From Arthrobacter sp. (GTDB lineage: Bacteria > Actinomycetota > Actinomycetes > Actinomycetales > Micrococcaceae): a stretch of 46,040 nucleotides of DNA. The DNA is taken from the NCBI GenBank assembly GCA_026393275.1, contig JAPLAM010000052.1, forward strand, positions 1 through 46,040, in the 5' to 3' direction. Shown here piece after piece: positions 16,438-24,296 of this stretch (position 1 is its first letter; each line of letters opens with the position of its first letter). The notes beneath the pieces are model-generated. The model was given only the letters and a program-made list of their open reading frames with translations, searched no databases and had not been told where the DNA came from. The position numbers and the translations under genes were made by a program.

Positions 16438-17400
16438 ATGAGCAGCACAGCAGGCCCCGAAGACCGCATCCCCCGCCGCGCACGCGAGGAAGACGGAACC
16501 CTTGGCCCGGACGCCCGGATCCACGACGCCCGCCAGGACGGCGCGACCGCGGCCCAGCCCGTCACCGCCGCCGAAGATGCGGAACGCCGCGGGGAGCCAC
16601 GCCCAGAAAGCCGTGCTGAGCTCCGCGCCGAGGACCGCGCGGAGCATCGTGCAGATCGTGCGGAGAGCAGCGCGGAGCGCGCAAACGACACCCGCGCCTT
16701 CCCCGCCGCGCCGCTCGCCGGCGCCGCTGCCGCGGGCACCGCAGGCCGCGACACCAGGGTGATCCACGGGACCCGCGACGACCGCCACGTTCACGATGCC
16801 GTCGTGGAAGAGGTCCCCACCCGCCAGACGGTGGTGGCCCGCGAGAAGGAGCAGTTCGGCGGGATCAAGATCGGCTCCGCCTTCTTCGGCTGGCTCGCCG
16901 CCACCGGCATGGCCGTGTTGCTGACCGCCCTGGTCGCCGCCGCGGGCACCGCCGTCGGCCTCGCCACCAATACCAACGTCAACGACGCCGTCAACCAGGC
17001 TTCGAAGAATCAAAGCGTCGGGATTGCGGGCATCATCACCCTGCTGGTGATCCTCTTCGTGTCCTATTACTGCGGCGGCTATGTCGCCGGCCGGATGGCC
17101 CGCTTCAACGGCGTCCGTCAGGGACTGATGGTGTGGATCTGGGCATTGATCGCGGCAGTCGTCGTCGCCGTCCTGGCCCTGACCGCCGGCCAGCGGTACA
17201 ACGTCCTGGCGAATCTGAATAGCTTCCCGCGCATCCCCGTCAACGAGGGCGACCTCACCACCGCGGGCATTGTCGCGGCGATCGTCGTGGTGGTCGTGGC
17301 CCTCATCGGCGCCATGCTCGGCGGCCTCGCCGGCATGCGCTTCCACCGCAAGGTGGACCGCGCCGGCTTCACGCCGGTGGAAACCGTCGAGGAGCGCTAG
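16438..17400 (+). CDS. membrane protein with charged N-terminal domain, unknown function
   Basis: 320 residues. Residues 1-~140 are hydrophilic and very rich in Arg, Glu and Ala, with an imperfect RAE/ERA pattern (ESRAELRAEDRAEHRADRAE) that looks disordered or helical. Residues ~145-310 hold four hydrophobic segments: FGWLAATGMAVLLTALVAAAG, IAGIITLLVILFVSYYCGGYV, MVWIWALIAAVVVAVLALTAG, and TTAGIVAAIVVVVVALIGAML. The loop GGYVAGRMARFNGVRQG recurs in small actinobacterial membrane proteins of unknown role. The palindrome at 16307-16326 may control it. It shares its stop region with the convergent ychJ-like gene (CTAG at 17397-17400 serves both stops). Confidence 0.75.
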   Translation: MSSTAGPEDRIPRRAREEDGTLGPDARIHDARQDGATAAQPVTAAEDAERRGEPRPESRAELRAEDRAEHRADRAESSAERANDTRAFPAAPLAGAAAAGTAGRDTRVIHGTRDDRHVHDAVVEEVPTRQTVVAREKEQFGGIKIGSAFFGWLAATGMAVLLTALVAAAGTAVGLATNTNVNDAVNQASKNQSVGIAGIITLLVILFVSYYCGGYVAGRMARFNGVRQGLMVWIWALIAAVVVAVLALTAGQRYNVLANLNSFPRIPVNEGDLTTAGIVAAIVVVVVALIGAMLGGLAGMRFHRKVDRAGFTPVETVEER

Positions 17401-17825
17401 GCGGGCGTGAGGCCGTCGACGTAGTACCAGCGGCGGTCCTCGCGCCGGAAACGGCTCGTTTCGTGCTGGACTCCGCGTTCGCCGTCGTGCCGGAAGTAGG
17501 CCTTGAATTCGACGGTGCCCTCGGTGTCCAGCGGACCGCCGCGTCCCGTCGAGACGATGTCCAGGCGGCGCCACTGCACGGCCGGATCCAGCTCCAGCCC
17601 GGCGGGCCGGGTGCCCGGATACCAGGTGCGCAGCAGGTAGCCGGCGTCGAGCACCACGAACGCGCTGTAGCGGGCGCGCATGAGCTGCTCCGCGGTGGGC
17701 GCCTCCGCCTCGCCGCGATGGAACCGGCCGCAGCAATCGGCGTACTGCTCGCCGGACAGGCACGGACAATTGCCCACGTAAGGGGCGCCGTGGGGCGCTG
17801 AACCGGCCGCCTGCTGATGCGTCAT
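17397..17825 (-). CDS. YchJ family SEC-C motif protein
   Basis: 142 residues. The N-terminal CPCLSGEQYADCCGRFH is the SEC-C type zinc-binding motif, followed by LMRARYSAFVV, then LLRTWYPGTRP, and the C-terminal EFKAYFRHDG...HETSRFRREDRRWYYVDG typical of the YchJ/UPF0225 fold (NTF2-like). The start is the ATG at 17825, because GGAAGGACAAT precedes it; a 13-residue longer form has no such site. The function of YchJ proteins is not established; the motif suggests metal binding and possible protein contact. Confidence 0.88.
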   Translation of the reverse strand: MTHQQAAGSAPHGAPYVGNCPCLSGEQYADCCGRFHRGEAEAPTAEQLMRARYSAFVVLDAGYLLRTWYPGTRPAGLELDPAVQWRRLDIVSTGRGGPLDTEGTVEFKAYFRHDGERGVQHETSRFRREDRRWYYVDGLTPA

Positions 17826-18126
17826 ATTGTCCTTCCAAGGGGCCCTTTCAGGGGGTCCATCCATCAGGTCCTTCCGGAGGGTCCGTCCGGGCCCGCCGGC
17901 GAGTCGGGTTTGGGCTGCCTCCGACTATAGACGCCGGCCGGGCACCCGGTCTGCGGGCCTTTCGCGCCTGCCCGCGCCGCGAAGGTATCAGCTTGGACAC
18001 ATCCGGCCGCCGCGGCCCGTTTCCGCGCGTGTCCGTCTGCAATTGTCCGTATGGTTAAGCGGGGCTGGTGCCCGGCGAGATGATTGCGGCACGGACCTCA
18101 TCTGCAGGCTGGATTGGAGAGGCGAA
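17826..18126. other. divergent intergenic region between ychJ and the 18127 gene
   Basis: No gene supported. A minus-strand TATAGT (17929-17924) could be the -10 of the ychJ-like gene, leaving a leader of about 90 bases. On the plus strand I see no clear promoter for the gene at 18127. Confidence 0.35.
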
Positions 18127-18777
18127 GTGGAAGACCCGACAACGATCGCCATGAACCTGACCTTTTTCGGTACCCTCGCAATCGGCCTGGTGTTGTTCCT
18201 CGGGGTCTTCCTCGCCTTAGTCATCACCTTGCTGCTTGCCGGCGTCGGTCGGCTGCTGGCCACCGCCGCCACTGCCCTGTTCAGGGGCCGGACGTCCGAT
18301 CGCGGGACCTCCCGCCAAGAGGCCGCGCAACCCGCGAAATCCGCCAAGGCCGGACCGGCGCAGCCCGCCAAGCCGGGCCGCAAGGAACCCCAGCTCTCCC
18401 CCGAATGGGCCGCCGCCGTCGCACGCGCCGATGAACGCGCCAGCGCCCGGGCCAAGGCAGATGCCGCGCCCGAAGTCAGGGTGTCCGTCCGGGAGCTGCC
18501 CAGCCCGAAGGCTCCGGTGCGCGAGCTCAAGGAAGTCGGGCCCCTAGTCGAGTCCGCGACCGACCGCAACGGCAGCCTCGCGTCCGCGCCGCGCGCCTTC
18601 GTCAAGCCGCCACTTCCTACCCAGAGCCCGATTCTGGACACGGGATCGCTCACCATGCGCAAGCATCAGCCTGCGCCGCCTGCCCAGCGGCAAGACCAGC
18701 GGCCCGGCCAGCGGCAAGACCAGCGGCCCGGCCAGCGGCAAGACCAGCGGCAGGACCAGCACCGGAAGGCCAGCTAA
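18127..18777 (+). CDS. single-pass membrane protein with repetitive basic tail, unknown function
   Basis: 216 residues from the GTG at 18127, which follows TTGGAGAGG; a longer reading to 17827 has no such support. One strong hydrophobic segment (residues ~9-38) is followed by a long hydrophilic region rich in Ala, Lys, Pro and Arg. Near the end the sequence repeats QRQDQRPG, encoded by a DNA tandem repeat at 18685-18750. No family recognised. The charge pattern fits a protein anchored in the membrane with a disordered, basic cytoplasmic tail. Confidence 0.65.
   Translation: MEDPTTIAMNLTFFGTLAIGLVLFLGVFLALVITLLLAGVGRLLATAATALFRGRTSDRGTSRQEAAQPAKSAKAGPAQPAKPGRKEPQLSPEWAAAVARADERASARAKADAAPEVRVSVRELPSPKAPVRELKEVGPLVESATDRNGSLASAPRAFVKPPLPTQSPILDTGSLTMRKHQPAPPAQRQDQRPGQRQDQRPGQRQDQRQDQHRKAS
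18685..18750 (+). repeat. 24-bp tandem repeat, 2.75 copies, in frame
   Basis: A 24-bp unit beginning CAGCGGCAAGACCAGCGG is present at 18685-18708 and 18709-18732, with a partial third copy to 18750. Copies are identical, so length change by slippage would remain in frame and alter the number of QRQDQRPG units in the protein tail. Confidence 0.85.
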
Positions 18778-18783
18778 GGCCTT
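18766..18783 (+). terminator. short hairpin over the stop of the 18127 gene
   Basis: AAGGCC (18766-18771), 6-base loop containing the TAA stop, GGCCTT (18778-18783). The stem is short and there is no T tract, so it is a weak terminator candidate. It overlaps the -35 region of the next gene. Confidence 0.25.
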
Positions 18784-18810
18784 ACCCCGGAAGGTCATCT
18801 GGGCTACGTT
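18782..18810 (+). promoter_or_regulatory. promoter of the aldo/keto reductase gene, leaderless
   Basis: TTACCC (18782-18787), 17-base spacer, TACGTT (18805-18810), then 7 bases to the ATG at 18818. There is no Shine-Dalgarno sequence, so the transcript probably begins at or next to the start codon. Confidence 0.5.
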
Positions 18811-18817
18811 GGAACCC

Positions 18818-19822
18818 ATGGAATTCAGATACCTCGGGCACAGCGGCTTCAAGATTTCGGAAATCACGTTCGGCAACTGGCTCACGCACGGCTCGCAGGT
18901 GGAGAATGACGTCGCCGCCCAGTGCGTGCGGGCCGCGCTCGACGCAGGGATCAGCACCTTCGACACCGCGGACGTCTATGCCAACACCGCCGCGGAAACG
19001 GTCCTGGGCGGGGCCCTGAAGGACGAGCGGCGCGAGTCGGTGGAGATCTTCACCAAGGTCTTCGGGCCCACCGGCCCCAAGGGCCACAACGACCTCGGGC
19101 TTTCCCGCAAGCACATCATGGAATCCATCAACGGCTCCCTGTCCCGGTTGCAGACGGACTACGTTGACCTCTACCAGGCGCACCGCTACGACTACGAGAC
19201 GCCGCTGGAAGAGACCATGCAGGCGTTCGCGGACATCGTGCGGCAGGGCAAGGCGCTCTACATCGGGGTCAGCGAGTGGACGGCGAACCAGATTCGCGAC
19301 GGCCACGCCCTCGCCAAGGACCTCGGCTTCCAGCTGATCTCCAACCAGCCGCAGTACTCCATGCTGTGGCGGGTCATCGAGGCCGAGGTAGTGCCCACGT
19401 CGGAGGAGCTTGGACTCTCCCAGATCGTCTGGTCCCCTATGGCCCAGGGCGTGCTCAGCGGCAAGTACCACCCCGGCAAACCTGCGCCCGAGGGCAGCCG
19501 CGCCACGGATGCCAAGGGCGGCGCCCGGATGATCGAGCGCTGGATGTCCGACGAGGTCCTCACCGGAGTGCAGCAGCTCAAGCCGATCGCGGCGGAGGCC
19601 GGACTGACCATGGCCCAGCTGAGCCTCGCCTGGGTGCTGCAAAACAAGAACGTGGCCTCGGCGATCATGGGCGCCTCCCGCCCGGAGCAGATTGCCGGCA
19701 ACGTGGCCGCGGCCGGCGTGAAGCTGGACCCGGCCATCATGGACAGGATCGACGCCGCGATCGGGTCACTCGCCGAGCGCGACCCGGCCCAGACCAAGTC
19801 CCCCGCCTCCCGCGAAGCCTAG
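18818..19822 (+). CDS. aldo/keto reductase, voltage-gated K+ channel beta-subunit type
   Basis: 334 residues forming an NADPH-dependent TIM-barrel reductase. The catalytic tetrad is visible as Asp49 and Tyr54 (FDTADVYANTAAE), Lys80 (FTKVF) and His122 (YQAHRYD). SNQPQYSMLWR and VWSPMAQGVLSGKY are typical of the KAB-like branch, with cofactor-binding GASRPEQIAGN near the end. The ATG at 18818 is preferred to a TTG three codons earlier because of promoter spacing. It reduces aldehydes or ketones; the substrate is not shown. The next gene, another reductase, starts 2 bases after its stop. Confidence 0.9.
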   Translation: MEFRYLGHSGFKISEITFGNWLTHGSQVENDVAAQCVRAALDAGISTFDTADVYANTAAETVLGGALKDERRESVEIFTKVFGPTGPKGHNDLGLSRKHIMESINGSLSRLQTDYVDLYQAHRYDYETPLEETMQAFADIVRQGKALYIGVSEWTANQIRDGHALAKDLGFQLISNQPQYSMLWRVIEAEVVPTSEELGLSQIVWSPMAQGVLSGKYHPGKPAPEGSRATDAKGGARMIERWMSDEVLTGVQQLKPIAAEAGLTMAQLSLAWVLQNKNVASAIMGASRPEQIAGNVAAAGVKLDPAIMDRIDAAIGSLAERDPAQTKSPASREA

Positions 19823-19824
19823 CC

Positions 19825-20679
19825 ATGACGAAACTGCCGGAACTCGCCGTCACCGGATCCACCGGCCAGCTCGGCGGTCAGCTGGCCCGCCTGTTGGAGG
19901 CAGCGGGCACCGCCCAGCGGCTGCTGGTGCGCGACGCCGGCCGCGCACCGGACCTCGACGGCGCCGTCCCCACCGTTGCCAGTTACGCCGACGCGGCACA
20001 GGCCCGGGAGGCTCTGGCCGGGGTGAAGACCTTGTTCATGGTCTCCGCCGCCGAGGCTGAGGACCGCTTGCAGCAGCATTACACCTTCGTCGACGCGGCA
20101 GCCGAGGCCGGCGTGCAGCACATCGTCTACACCTCGTTCTTCGGCGCGGCCCCTGATTGCACCTTCACCCTGGGCCGGGACCACTACGCCACCGAGGAGC
20201 GGATCAAGGCCTCCGGCATGGACTACACCATCCTGCGGGACAATTTCTATCTGGACTTCCTGCCGTTGCTGGCCGGCGAGGACGGCGTGATTCGCGGCCC
20301 CGCCGGGAACGGCGTCATGGCGGCCGTGGCCCGTGCCGACATTGCCCGTTGCGCCCTGGCGGTGCTGGGCGATCCTGCACTCCACGTGGGCCGAAGCTAC
20401 GACCTGACCGGCCCGGAAGACATTTCGCTGGCCGCCGCCGCGGAGCTGCTGACCGCCGGGACTGGCCGCACCGTCACCTACAGGAACGAGACCCTCGAAG
20501 AGGCCTACGCCTCCCGGAAGCCCTACGGCGCGCCGCCGTGGCAGGTGGATGCCTGGGTCAGCACTTACACGGCCATCGCCGTCGGCGAGCTGGCAGGGCC
20601 GACGTCGGCCGTGCACGAACTGACCGGCCGGGAACCGCTGGGCCTGGCCGAGTTCCTGGCAGAGGCGCACACCATCTAG
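19825..20679 (+). CDS. NmrA/QorB-type NAD(P)H-binding reductase
   Basis: 284 residues of atypical short-chain dehydrogenase. N-terminal AVTGSTGQLGGQLARLL binds NAD(P)H; LVRDAGRAPDL, GVKTLFMVSAAEA, HIVYTSFFGAAPDCTFTLGRDHYATEERIKASGMDYTILRDNFYLDFLP and DIARCALAVLGDP match NmrA-like quinone reductases such as QorB. The start codon is 2 bases after the stop of the aldo/keto reductase and has no good ribosome-binding site, so it is probably translated by coupling. Family members reduce quinones or act as redox sensors. A longer upstream reading frame runs through the reductase gene and is not real. Confidence 0.88.
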   Translation: MTKLPELAVTGSTGQLGGQLARLLEAAGTAQRLLVRDAGRAPDLDGAVPTVASYADAAQAREALAGVKTLFMVSAAEAEDRLQQHYTFVDAAAEAGVQHIVYTSFFGAAPDCTFTLGRDHYATEERIKASGMDYTILRDNFYLDFLPLLAGEDGVIRGPAGNGVMAAVARADIARCALAVLGDPALHVGRSYDLTGPEDISLAAAAELLTAGTGRTVTYRNETLEEAYASRKPYGAPPWQVDAWVSTYTAIAVGELAGPTSAVHELTGREPLGLAEFLAEAHTI

Positions 20680-20784
20680 CCGCGCGGCTGCGGGTACTTG
20701 CCAGCGAATCCTCAGCCGGGCCGATAGGCTCTGCGTGACACGTATGGCTCCGTCTTTCGTTGACGGCCGACTCTGGGGGAATTC

Positions 20785-21231
20785 TTGAAAAACCTATTTG
20801 ACCTGTCGTTCACGCGATTCGTCTCTCCGTCCATCGCCAAGATCGTCTATGTCCTGATCATGGTGGCACTGGGAATCATGTACTTGGTCTTCGTCATCGC
20901 AGCTTTCTCCAGCCGCAACTTCGTGTTGGGCGTCCTCGTCCTGCTGGTTCTCGGGCCCCTCTTCGCGTTGATTTACCTGGCGCTGGCACGGATTGGACTG
21001 GAATCGCTGGTGGCGGGCATCCGCACGGCGGAGAATACCGCTGAGCTCATCCGGCTCCAGGGCGGGACTCCTCCCGGCGCGGCTTCGGCGTGGACCGAGG
21101 CCGGCCCCTCCGGGCCGTCTTCCTGGGACGCGTCGACCAATCGGCCGGCCGTGCCGCCGCAGGGTTACCAGTACCCCGCCGGCTACCAGAACCCGGAACA
21201 GCCGCCGGCGCCTCCGACGTCTAAGGGCTAA
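20785..21231 (+). CDS. DUF4282 membrane protein
   Basis: 148 residues. LFDLSFTRFVSPSIAKIVYVL opens the DUF4282 domain; two hydrophobic helices follow (about 17-42 and 47-68) and then RIGLESLVAGIRTAENTAELI. The C-terminal ~55 residues are Pro/Gly/Tyr/Gln-rich (PQGYQYPAGYQNPEQPPAPP) and probably disordered. The start is TTG at 20785, after a GGGGGAA ribosome-binding site. A TAGGCT near 20725 could be a -10. Function unknown; the domain is common in membrane proteins with a cytoplasmic tail. Confidence 0.82.
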   Translation: MKNLFDLSFTRFVSPSIAKIVYVLIMVALGIMYLVFVIAAFSSRNFVLGVLVLLVLGPLFALIYLALARIGLESLVAGIRTAENTAELIRLQGGTPPGAASAWTEAGPSGPSSWDASTNRPAVPPQGYQYPAGYQNPEQPPAPPTSKG

Positions 21232-21255
21232 TCCGCGCTCGGATGCGGCTTGGTG

Positions 21256-21284
21256 TTGACGCGTTCCGGTCGGCGGCGTAGAGC
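21256..21284 (+). promoter_or_regulatory. promoter of the molybdoenzyme gene
   Basis: TTGACG (21256-21261), 17-base spacer, TAGAGC (21279-21284), one of the best housekeeping-type promoters in the window. It gives a leader of about 25 bases to the ATG at 21317. Confidence 0.6.
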
Positions 21285-21316
21285 TAAAGGCAGGCGCCAC
21301 ACAGAATCGCAGTCCC

Positions 21317-22471
21317 ATGACCGAACAACTGCCCAAGCAACTGTCCCCGCACACGCCGCCCGGCCTGGCCGGGAGCCGGCCCACGCACAAGCTGGCGCCG
21401 CACCCCGGTGAGCCCAGCCACGGCCCGCTCACGGCCGAAGAGTTGCAGCTGGCGGTGCGGAATCATTCGATGCCACTCGAGGCGCTGCGAAACGATGTGA
21501 CACCGCCGGGACTGCACTACCTGCTGGACCACTTCGACATCCCGGCCATCGACGGGGAGAGCTGGCACCTGAGGTTGGGCGGGGCTGTGCGCCAGTCGCT
21601 GGAACTGAACCTGCGGGCGCTCCGCCGGGCACCGAGCATCAGTGTTCCGGTCACCTTGGAGTGCGCCGGCAACGGCCGCTCGCTGCTGAAGCCACGGCCG
21701 CTGAGCATGCCCTGGATGCTGGAGGGTGTCGGCACCGCCGTCTGGAGCGGGGTGCCCCTGGCGTATCTGCTGGCCCGGGCCGGCGTGGACGAGGACGCCG
21801 TCGAGGTCGCATTCACCGGGGCCGACGCCGGGATCCAAGGCGGGGTGCACCAGCAGTATGCCCGCAGCCTGCCCATCGACCAGGCGCTCCGCCCCGACGT
21901 CGTGCTGGCGTACCGGATGAACGGCACTGAGCTGCCGCCGCAGCACGGCTACCCGCTGCGGCTCGTGGTGCCTGGCTGGTACGGGATGGCGAGCGTTAAG
22001 TGGCTCTCCTCGATCAAGGTACTGACCAAGCCCTTCGACGGTTTCCAGCAGTCCGTCGCGTACCGCTACCAGCAGGACGCGGACGACGCCGGCACCCCGG
22101 TCACCTGGATGAAGGTCCGTTCGCTGATGGTCCCGCCGGGCGTCCCGGACTTCTTCAGCCGCAGCCGGTTCCTGCCCGCGGGCCCCGTGATGCTGACGGG
22201 TCGGGCCTGGTCCGGCGAGGGCGCTGTCCAGCGGGTCGAGGTAGGGATTGACGGCAAATGGCTGGCCGCGCAGCTGGACCATCCGGCGGCACCGTTCGCC
22301 TGGTCCGCCTGGTCGATGCAGTGGGTGGCGGATCCGGGGCACCACGAGCTGTCCTGCCGGGCCACGGAGGCCAGCGGCGCCACCCAGCCGCTTGAGCCGG
22401 TCTGGAATTACCAGGGCATGGGCAACAACGTGGTGCAGCGGATCAAGGTCACCGTGGAAAAGGCCGCATAG
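21317..22471 (+). CDS. sulfite oxidase-type molybdopterin-dependent oxidoreductase
   Basis: 384 residues. The N-terminal two thirds are a sulfite-oxidase molybdopterin domain: VTLECAGNGRS holds Cys116, the residue that ligates molybdenum in the family, followed by GVGTAVWSGVPLAYLL, YARSLPIDQAL, NGTELPPQHGYPLRLVVPGWYG and VKWLSSIKV. The last ~110 residues (VMLTGRAWSGEGAVQRVEVGIDG onward) are the Mo-cofactor dimerisation domain. There is no haem domain and no signal peptide or twin-arginine motif, so it looks cytoplasmic. It probably oxidises sulfite or a similar compound with an unknown electron acceptor. Its gene is convergent with the CtaG-like gene. Confidence 0.88.
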   Translation: MTEQLPKQLSPHTPPGLAGSRPTHKLAPHPGEPSHGPLTAEELQLAVRNHSMPLEALRNDVTPPGLHYLLDHFDIPAIDGESWHLRLGGAVRQSLELNLRALRRAPSISVPVTLECAGNGRSLLKPRPLSMPWMLEGVGTAVWSGVPLAYLLARAGVDEDAVEVAFTGADAGIQGGVHQQYARSLPIDQALRPDVVLAYRMNGTELPPQHGYPLRLVVPGWYGMASVKWLSSIKVLTKPFDGFQQSVAYRYQQDADDAGTPVTWMKVRSLMVPPGVPDFFSRSRFLPAGPVMLTGRAWSGEGAVQRVEVGIDGKWLAAQLDHPAAPFAWSAWSMQWVADPGHHELSCRATEASGATQPLEPVWNYQGMGNNVVQRIKVTVEKAA

Positions 22472-22520
22472 GAACCGGGCGGGTCAGCGGCGCGGGCCAG
22501 CGGGGGGCCAGCGGCGGGGT

Positions 22521-23402
22521 TTAGCGGCCGCGCCGCAGGTGCTCGGCATTGAGTGCGTCGAGTTGTTCGTCGGTCAGCTCATCGAAGCCCCGGGCCTCGC
22601 GTTTGTCGCTCCGGGAAAACCGCATGAACATCAGGATGATCAGGGGCAGGTCGACGATTTCACAGATGAACCACAGGAGGTCTCCGGCAAGCTGCTGGTC
22701 GCGCAGCGGATCCGGGAACCAGCCCGGGCCCGCCGCCCGCGTGGTGATGTGGTCGAGGACCTGGCCGTTCAGGCGCAAGAGGATGCCGGGCACCGCGTCG
22801 ATCAGCAGCTCGATGAAGACGAACAGGATCTCCAGGGTGATAAACGTGCTGGATCGGTGAAAGTCTGATTCCTCGATGATCGGGAGCGCCATCAGCAGGC
22901 CCAGCAAGGGTATTCCGAGGGTCAGGAGCGCCTCGGCCAAGGAATTCGTGCGCAGGGTGTAGAACGCCGGGGTGAGGAAAGTGGAAAAGAGCGCCAACCC
23001 CAGCAGGGGCGCCACCATGGAGTTGCTCACCAGCCGGACCAGGCGGTTGGCGAGGACGCCGTCAAGCCGCGCGATTCCAGTCGGCGAAAGCGCGGCACGG
23101 GCCAGGGTGAGGGGTTTCCCCAGTCCGATCAGGAGGGGCACCACGAAGAGCATCAGGGTTATCTTCAGGGTGAATGCCCACCGGAGCTGGGCGCTGTAGA
23201 CGCCCGTGAAGCCGCAGGTGAGGACCGTCAGGGAGCCGAGGCCGAGGACGTAGAAGGCCACGGTCCGCCATAGTGGCCAGCGGCGTCCCTTGGCGGCCGC
23301 AGCCTTGAGCGCGAGTCCGTACAGCACGCCGGAGGCCACGATGGCTGCCAGGGCGGTCCAGTCGACCTGCCAAGCAGTAAGAACGACGTCGAGGGGCGGC
23401 AT
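22521..23402 (-). CDS. CtaG-like (caa3) cytochrome c oxidase assembly membrane protein
   Basis: 293 residues with about seven hydrophobic segments, in the order of the caa3_CtaG family: WTALAAIVASGVLYGLALK, TVAFYVLGLGSLTVLTCGF, AFTLKITLMLFVVPLLIGLGKPLTL, SNSMVAPLLGLALFSTFLTPAFYT, TLGIPLLGLLMALPIIEES, FVFIELLIDAVPGILLRL and WFICEIVDLPLIILMFM. The C-terminus is hydrophilic. CtaG proteins help place copper in cytochrome c oxidase, although the actinobacterial members often sit alone and may do something else. TATCCT is 6 bases before the ATG, indicating a leaderless mRNA. Confidence 0.85.
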   Translation of the reverse strand: MPPLDVVLTAWQVDWTALAAIVASGVLYGLALKAAAAKGRRWPLWRTVAFYVLGLGSLTVLTCGFTGVYSAQLRWAFTLKITLMLFVVPLLIGLGKPLTLARAALSPTGIARLDGVLANRLVRLVSNSMVAPLLGLALFSTFLTPAFYTLRTNSLAEALLTLGIPLLGLLMALPIIEESDFHRSSTFITLEILFVFIELLIDAVPGILLRLNGQVLDHITTRAAGPGWFPDPLRDQQLAGDLLWFICEIVDLPLIILMFMRFSRSDKREARGFDELTDEQLDALNAEHLRRGR

Positions 23403-23408
23403 GGGCTC

Positions 23409-23414
23409 AGGATA
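23409..23414 (-). promoter_or_regulatory. leaderless -10 element, ctaG-like gene
   Basis: Minus-strand TATCCT exactly 6 bases before the ATG at 23402; no ribosome-binding site and no obvious -35. Confidence 0.45.
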
Positions 23415-23459
23415 GCGGCTCTTGCTTGGAGCACGCCCGGCACGTCATTGCACCGCACG

Positions 23460-24179
23460 TCATTCCGCGGGACGTCCCGGTGCGACGGGGGGCTCAGTCG
23501 ACGCCTCTTCGATGACAGCGGCGATGTGCTCGAGAAGGTAGTGCTGCCCGGCCACGGTCGGGTGGTCGCCGTCGGGGCCGATCAGGTCTTCGACGTCGTC
23601 GCTGATCCAGCCCTCCGCGATCGGGTCGATAAATTCGGCGCCGGCCCCCTGCGCCGCGGACCTGAGTTGCCCGCGGATGTCCAGCAGCCCCGGATCGGGG
23701 TCGCCGGAATACGACGGCGGGCCCACCACGATGATCTTCGCAGCCGGGGCCAGGGCCTCAGCATGCGTAATCGCGGCCGAGGCGGCGTCGCCGAGGGCGC
23801 TCGTGGAGTAGCCAAGATCGTTCTCCGAACCGAAGAAGACTACGACGCCGGTTTCCGGGGTGACGAACTGGTCCACCTGGGTCCCGAACGTGCCGTCAGA
23901 ATCGCCGGGCCTGAGATAGCCGCTGCCGTTCTCTGCCGCGTTGACCACCTGCACTCCGGCGAGGCCCGGGTCGGTCCGGAGCAGGGCCGGCCATGCCTCC
24001 TCCGGCGAGGTGCCGTGTCCGGTACTCAGCGAGTCCCCGACAACCACAACCCGAGCCGAGGGAGCCGCCGTGATGGCCGGCTGCCGCCCGCTGGCCGCCG
24101 CCACCGGCACCAGGCAGAGCAACACTCCCGCCGCCGCAAGCCGGCGGTGGCGCAGTCGGGGCGATGCGCTGGTCCGCAT
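23460..24179 (-). CDS. secreted SGNH/GDSL-type hydrolase (third, divergent)
   Basis: 239 residues beginning with an export signal (residues ~1-30, basic RHRR then a hydrophobic run). The SGNH blocks are VVVVGDSLSTGHG with Ser50, FFGSENDLG with the block III Asn, and DGDHPTVAGQHYL with the block V Asp and His. It shares only the motifs with the two hydrolases at 4627-7210, and unlike them it is exported. An AGGAGG ribosome-binding site precedes the ATG at 24179. Such secreted enzymes often de-esterify cell wall or extracellular polymers; no substrate evidence is visible. Confidence 0.85.
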   Translation of the reverse strand: MRTSASPRLRHRRLAAAGVLLCLVPVAAASGRQPAITAAPSARVVVVGDSLSTGHGTSPEEAWPALLRTDPGLAGVQVVNAAENGSGYLRPGDSDGTFGTQVDQFVTPETGVVVFFGSENDLGYSTSALGDAASAAITHAEALAPAAKIIVVGPPSYSGDPDPGLLDIRGQLRSAAQGAGAEFIDPIAEGWISDDVEDLIGPDGDHPTVAGQHYLLEHIAAVIEEASTEPPVAPGRPAE

Positions 24180-24249
24180 GGTTCCGCCTCCTGCCGCGGA
24201 TGGGCGGGCGCCGGGTCCGGCACCCCTATCCAGCCATTGTCCCCCATTG

Positions 24250-24296
24250 GATGTTTCATCGGTATTGCCCGGGGCTGGACGGGCAGGTGAAACATC
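24250..24296 (-). terminator. two-part hairpin terminator after the SDR gene
   Basis: Outer arms GATGTTTCA (24250-24258) and TGAAACATC (24288-24296) are perfect complements and enclose inner arms GCCCG/CGGGC. It begins directly after the TGA of the 24297-25076 gene on the minus strand. No long T tract follows. It separates that gene from the secreted hydrolase. Confidence 0.55.

Noticed and set aside
18685..18750. Possible CRISPR-like direct repeats
   Set aside because: The copies are contiguous without spacers and lie in frame within a coding sequence.
19276..19824. Upstream part of a 467-residue frame leading into the NmrA-type gene
   Set aside because: It runs through the aldo/keto reductase in another frame. 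The real start is the ATG at 19825.
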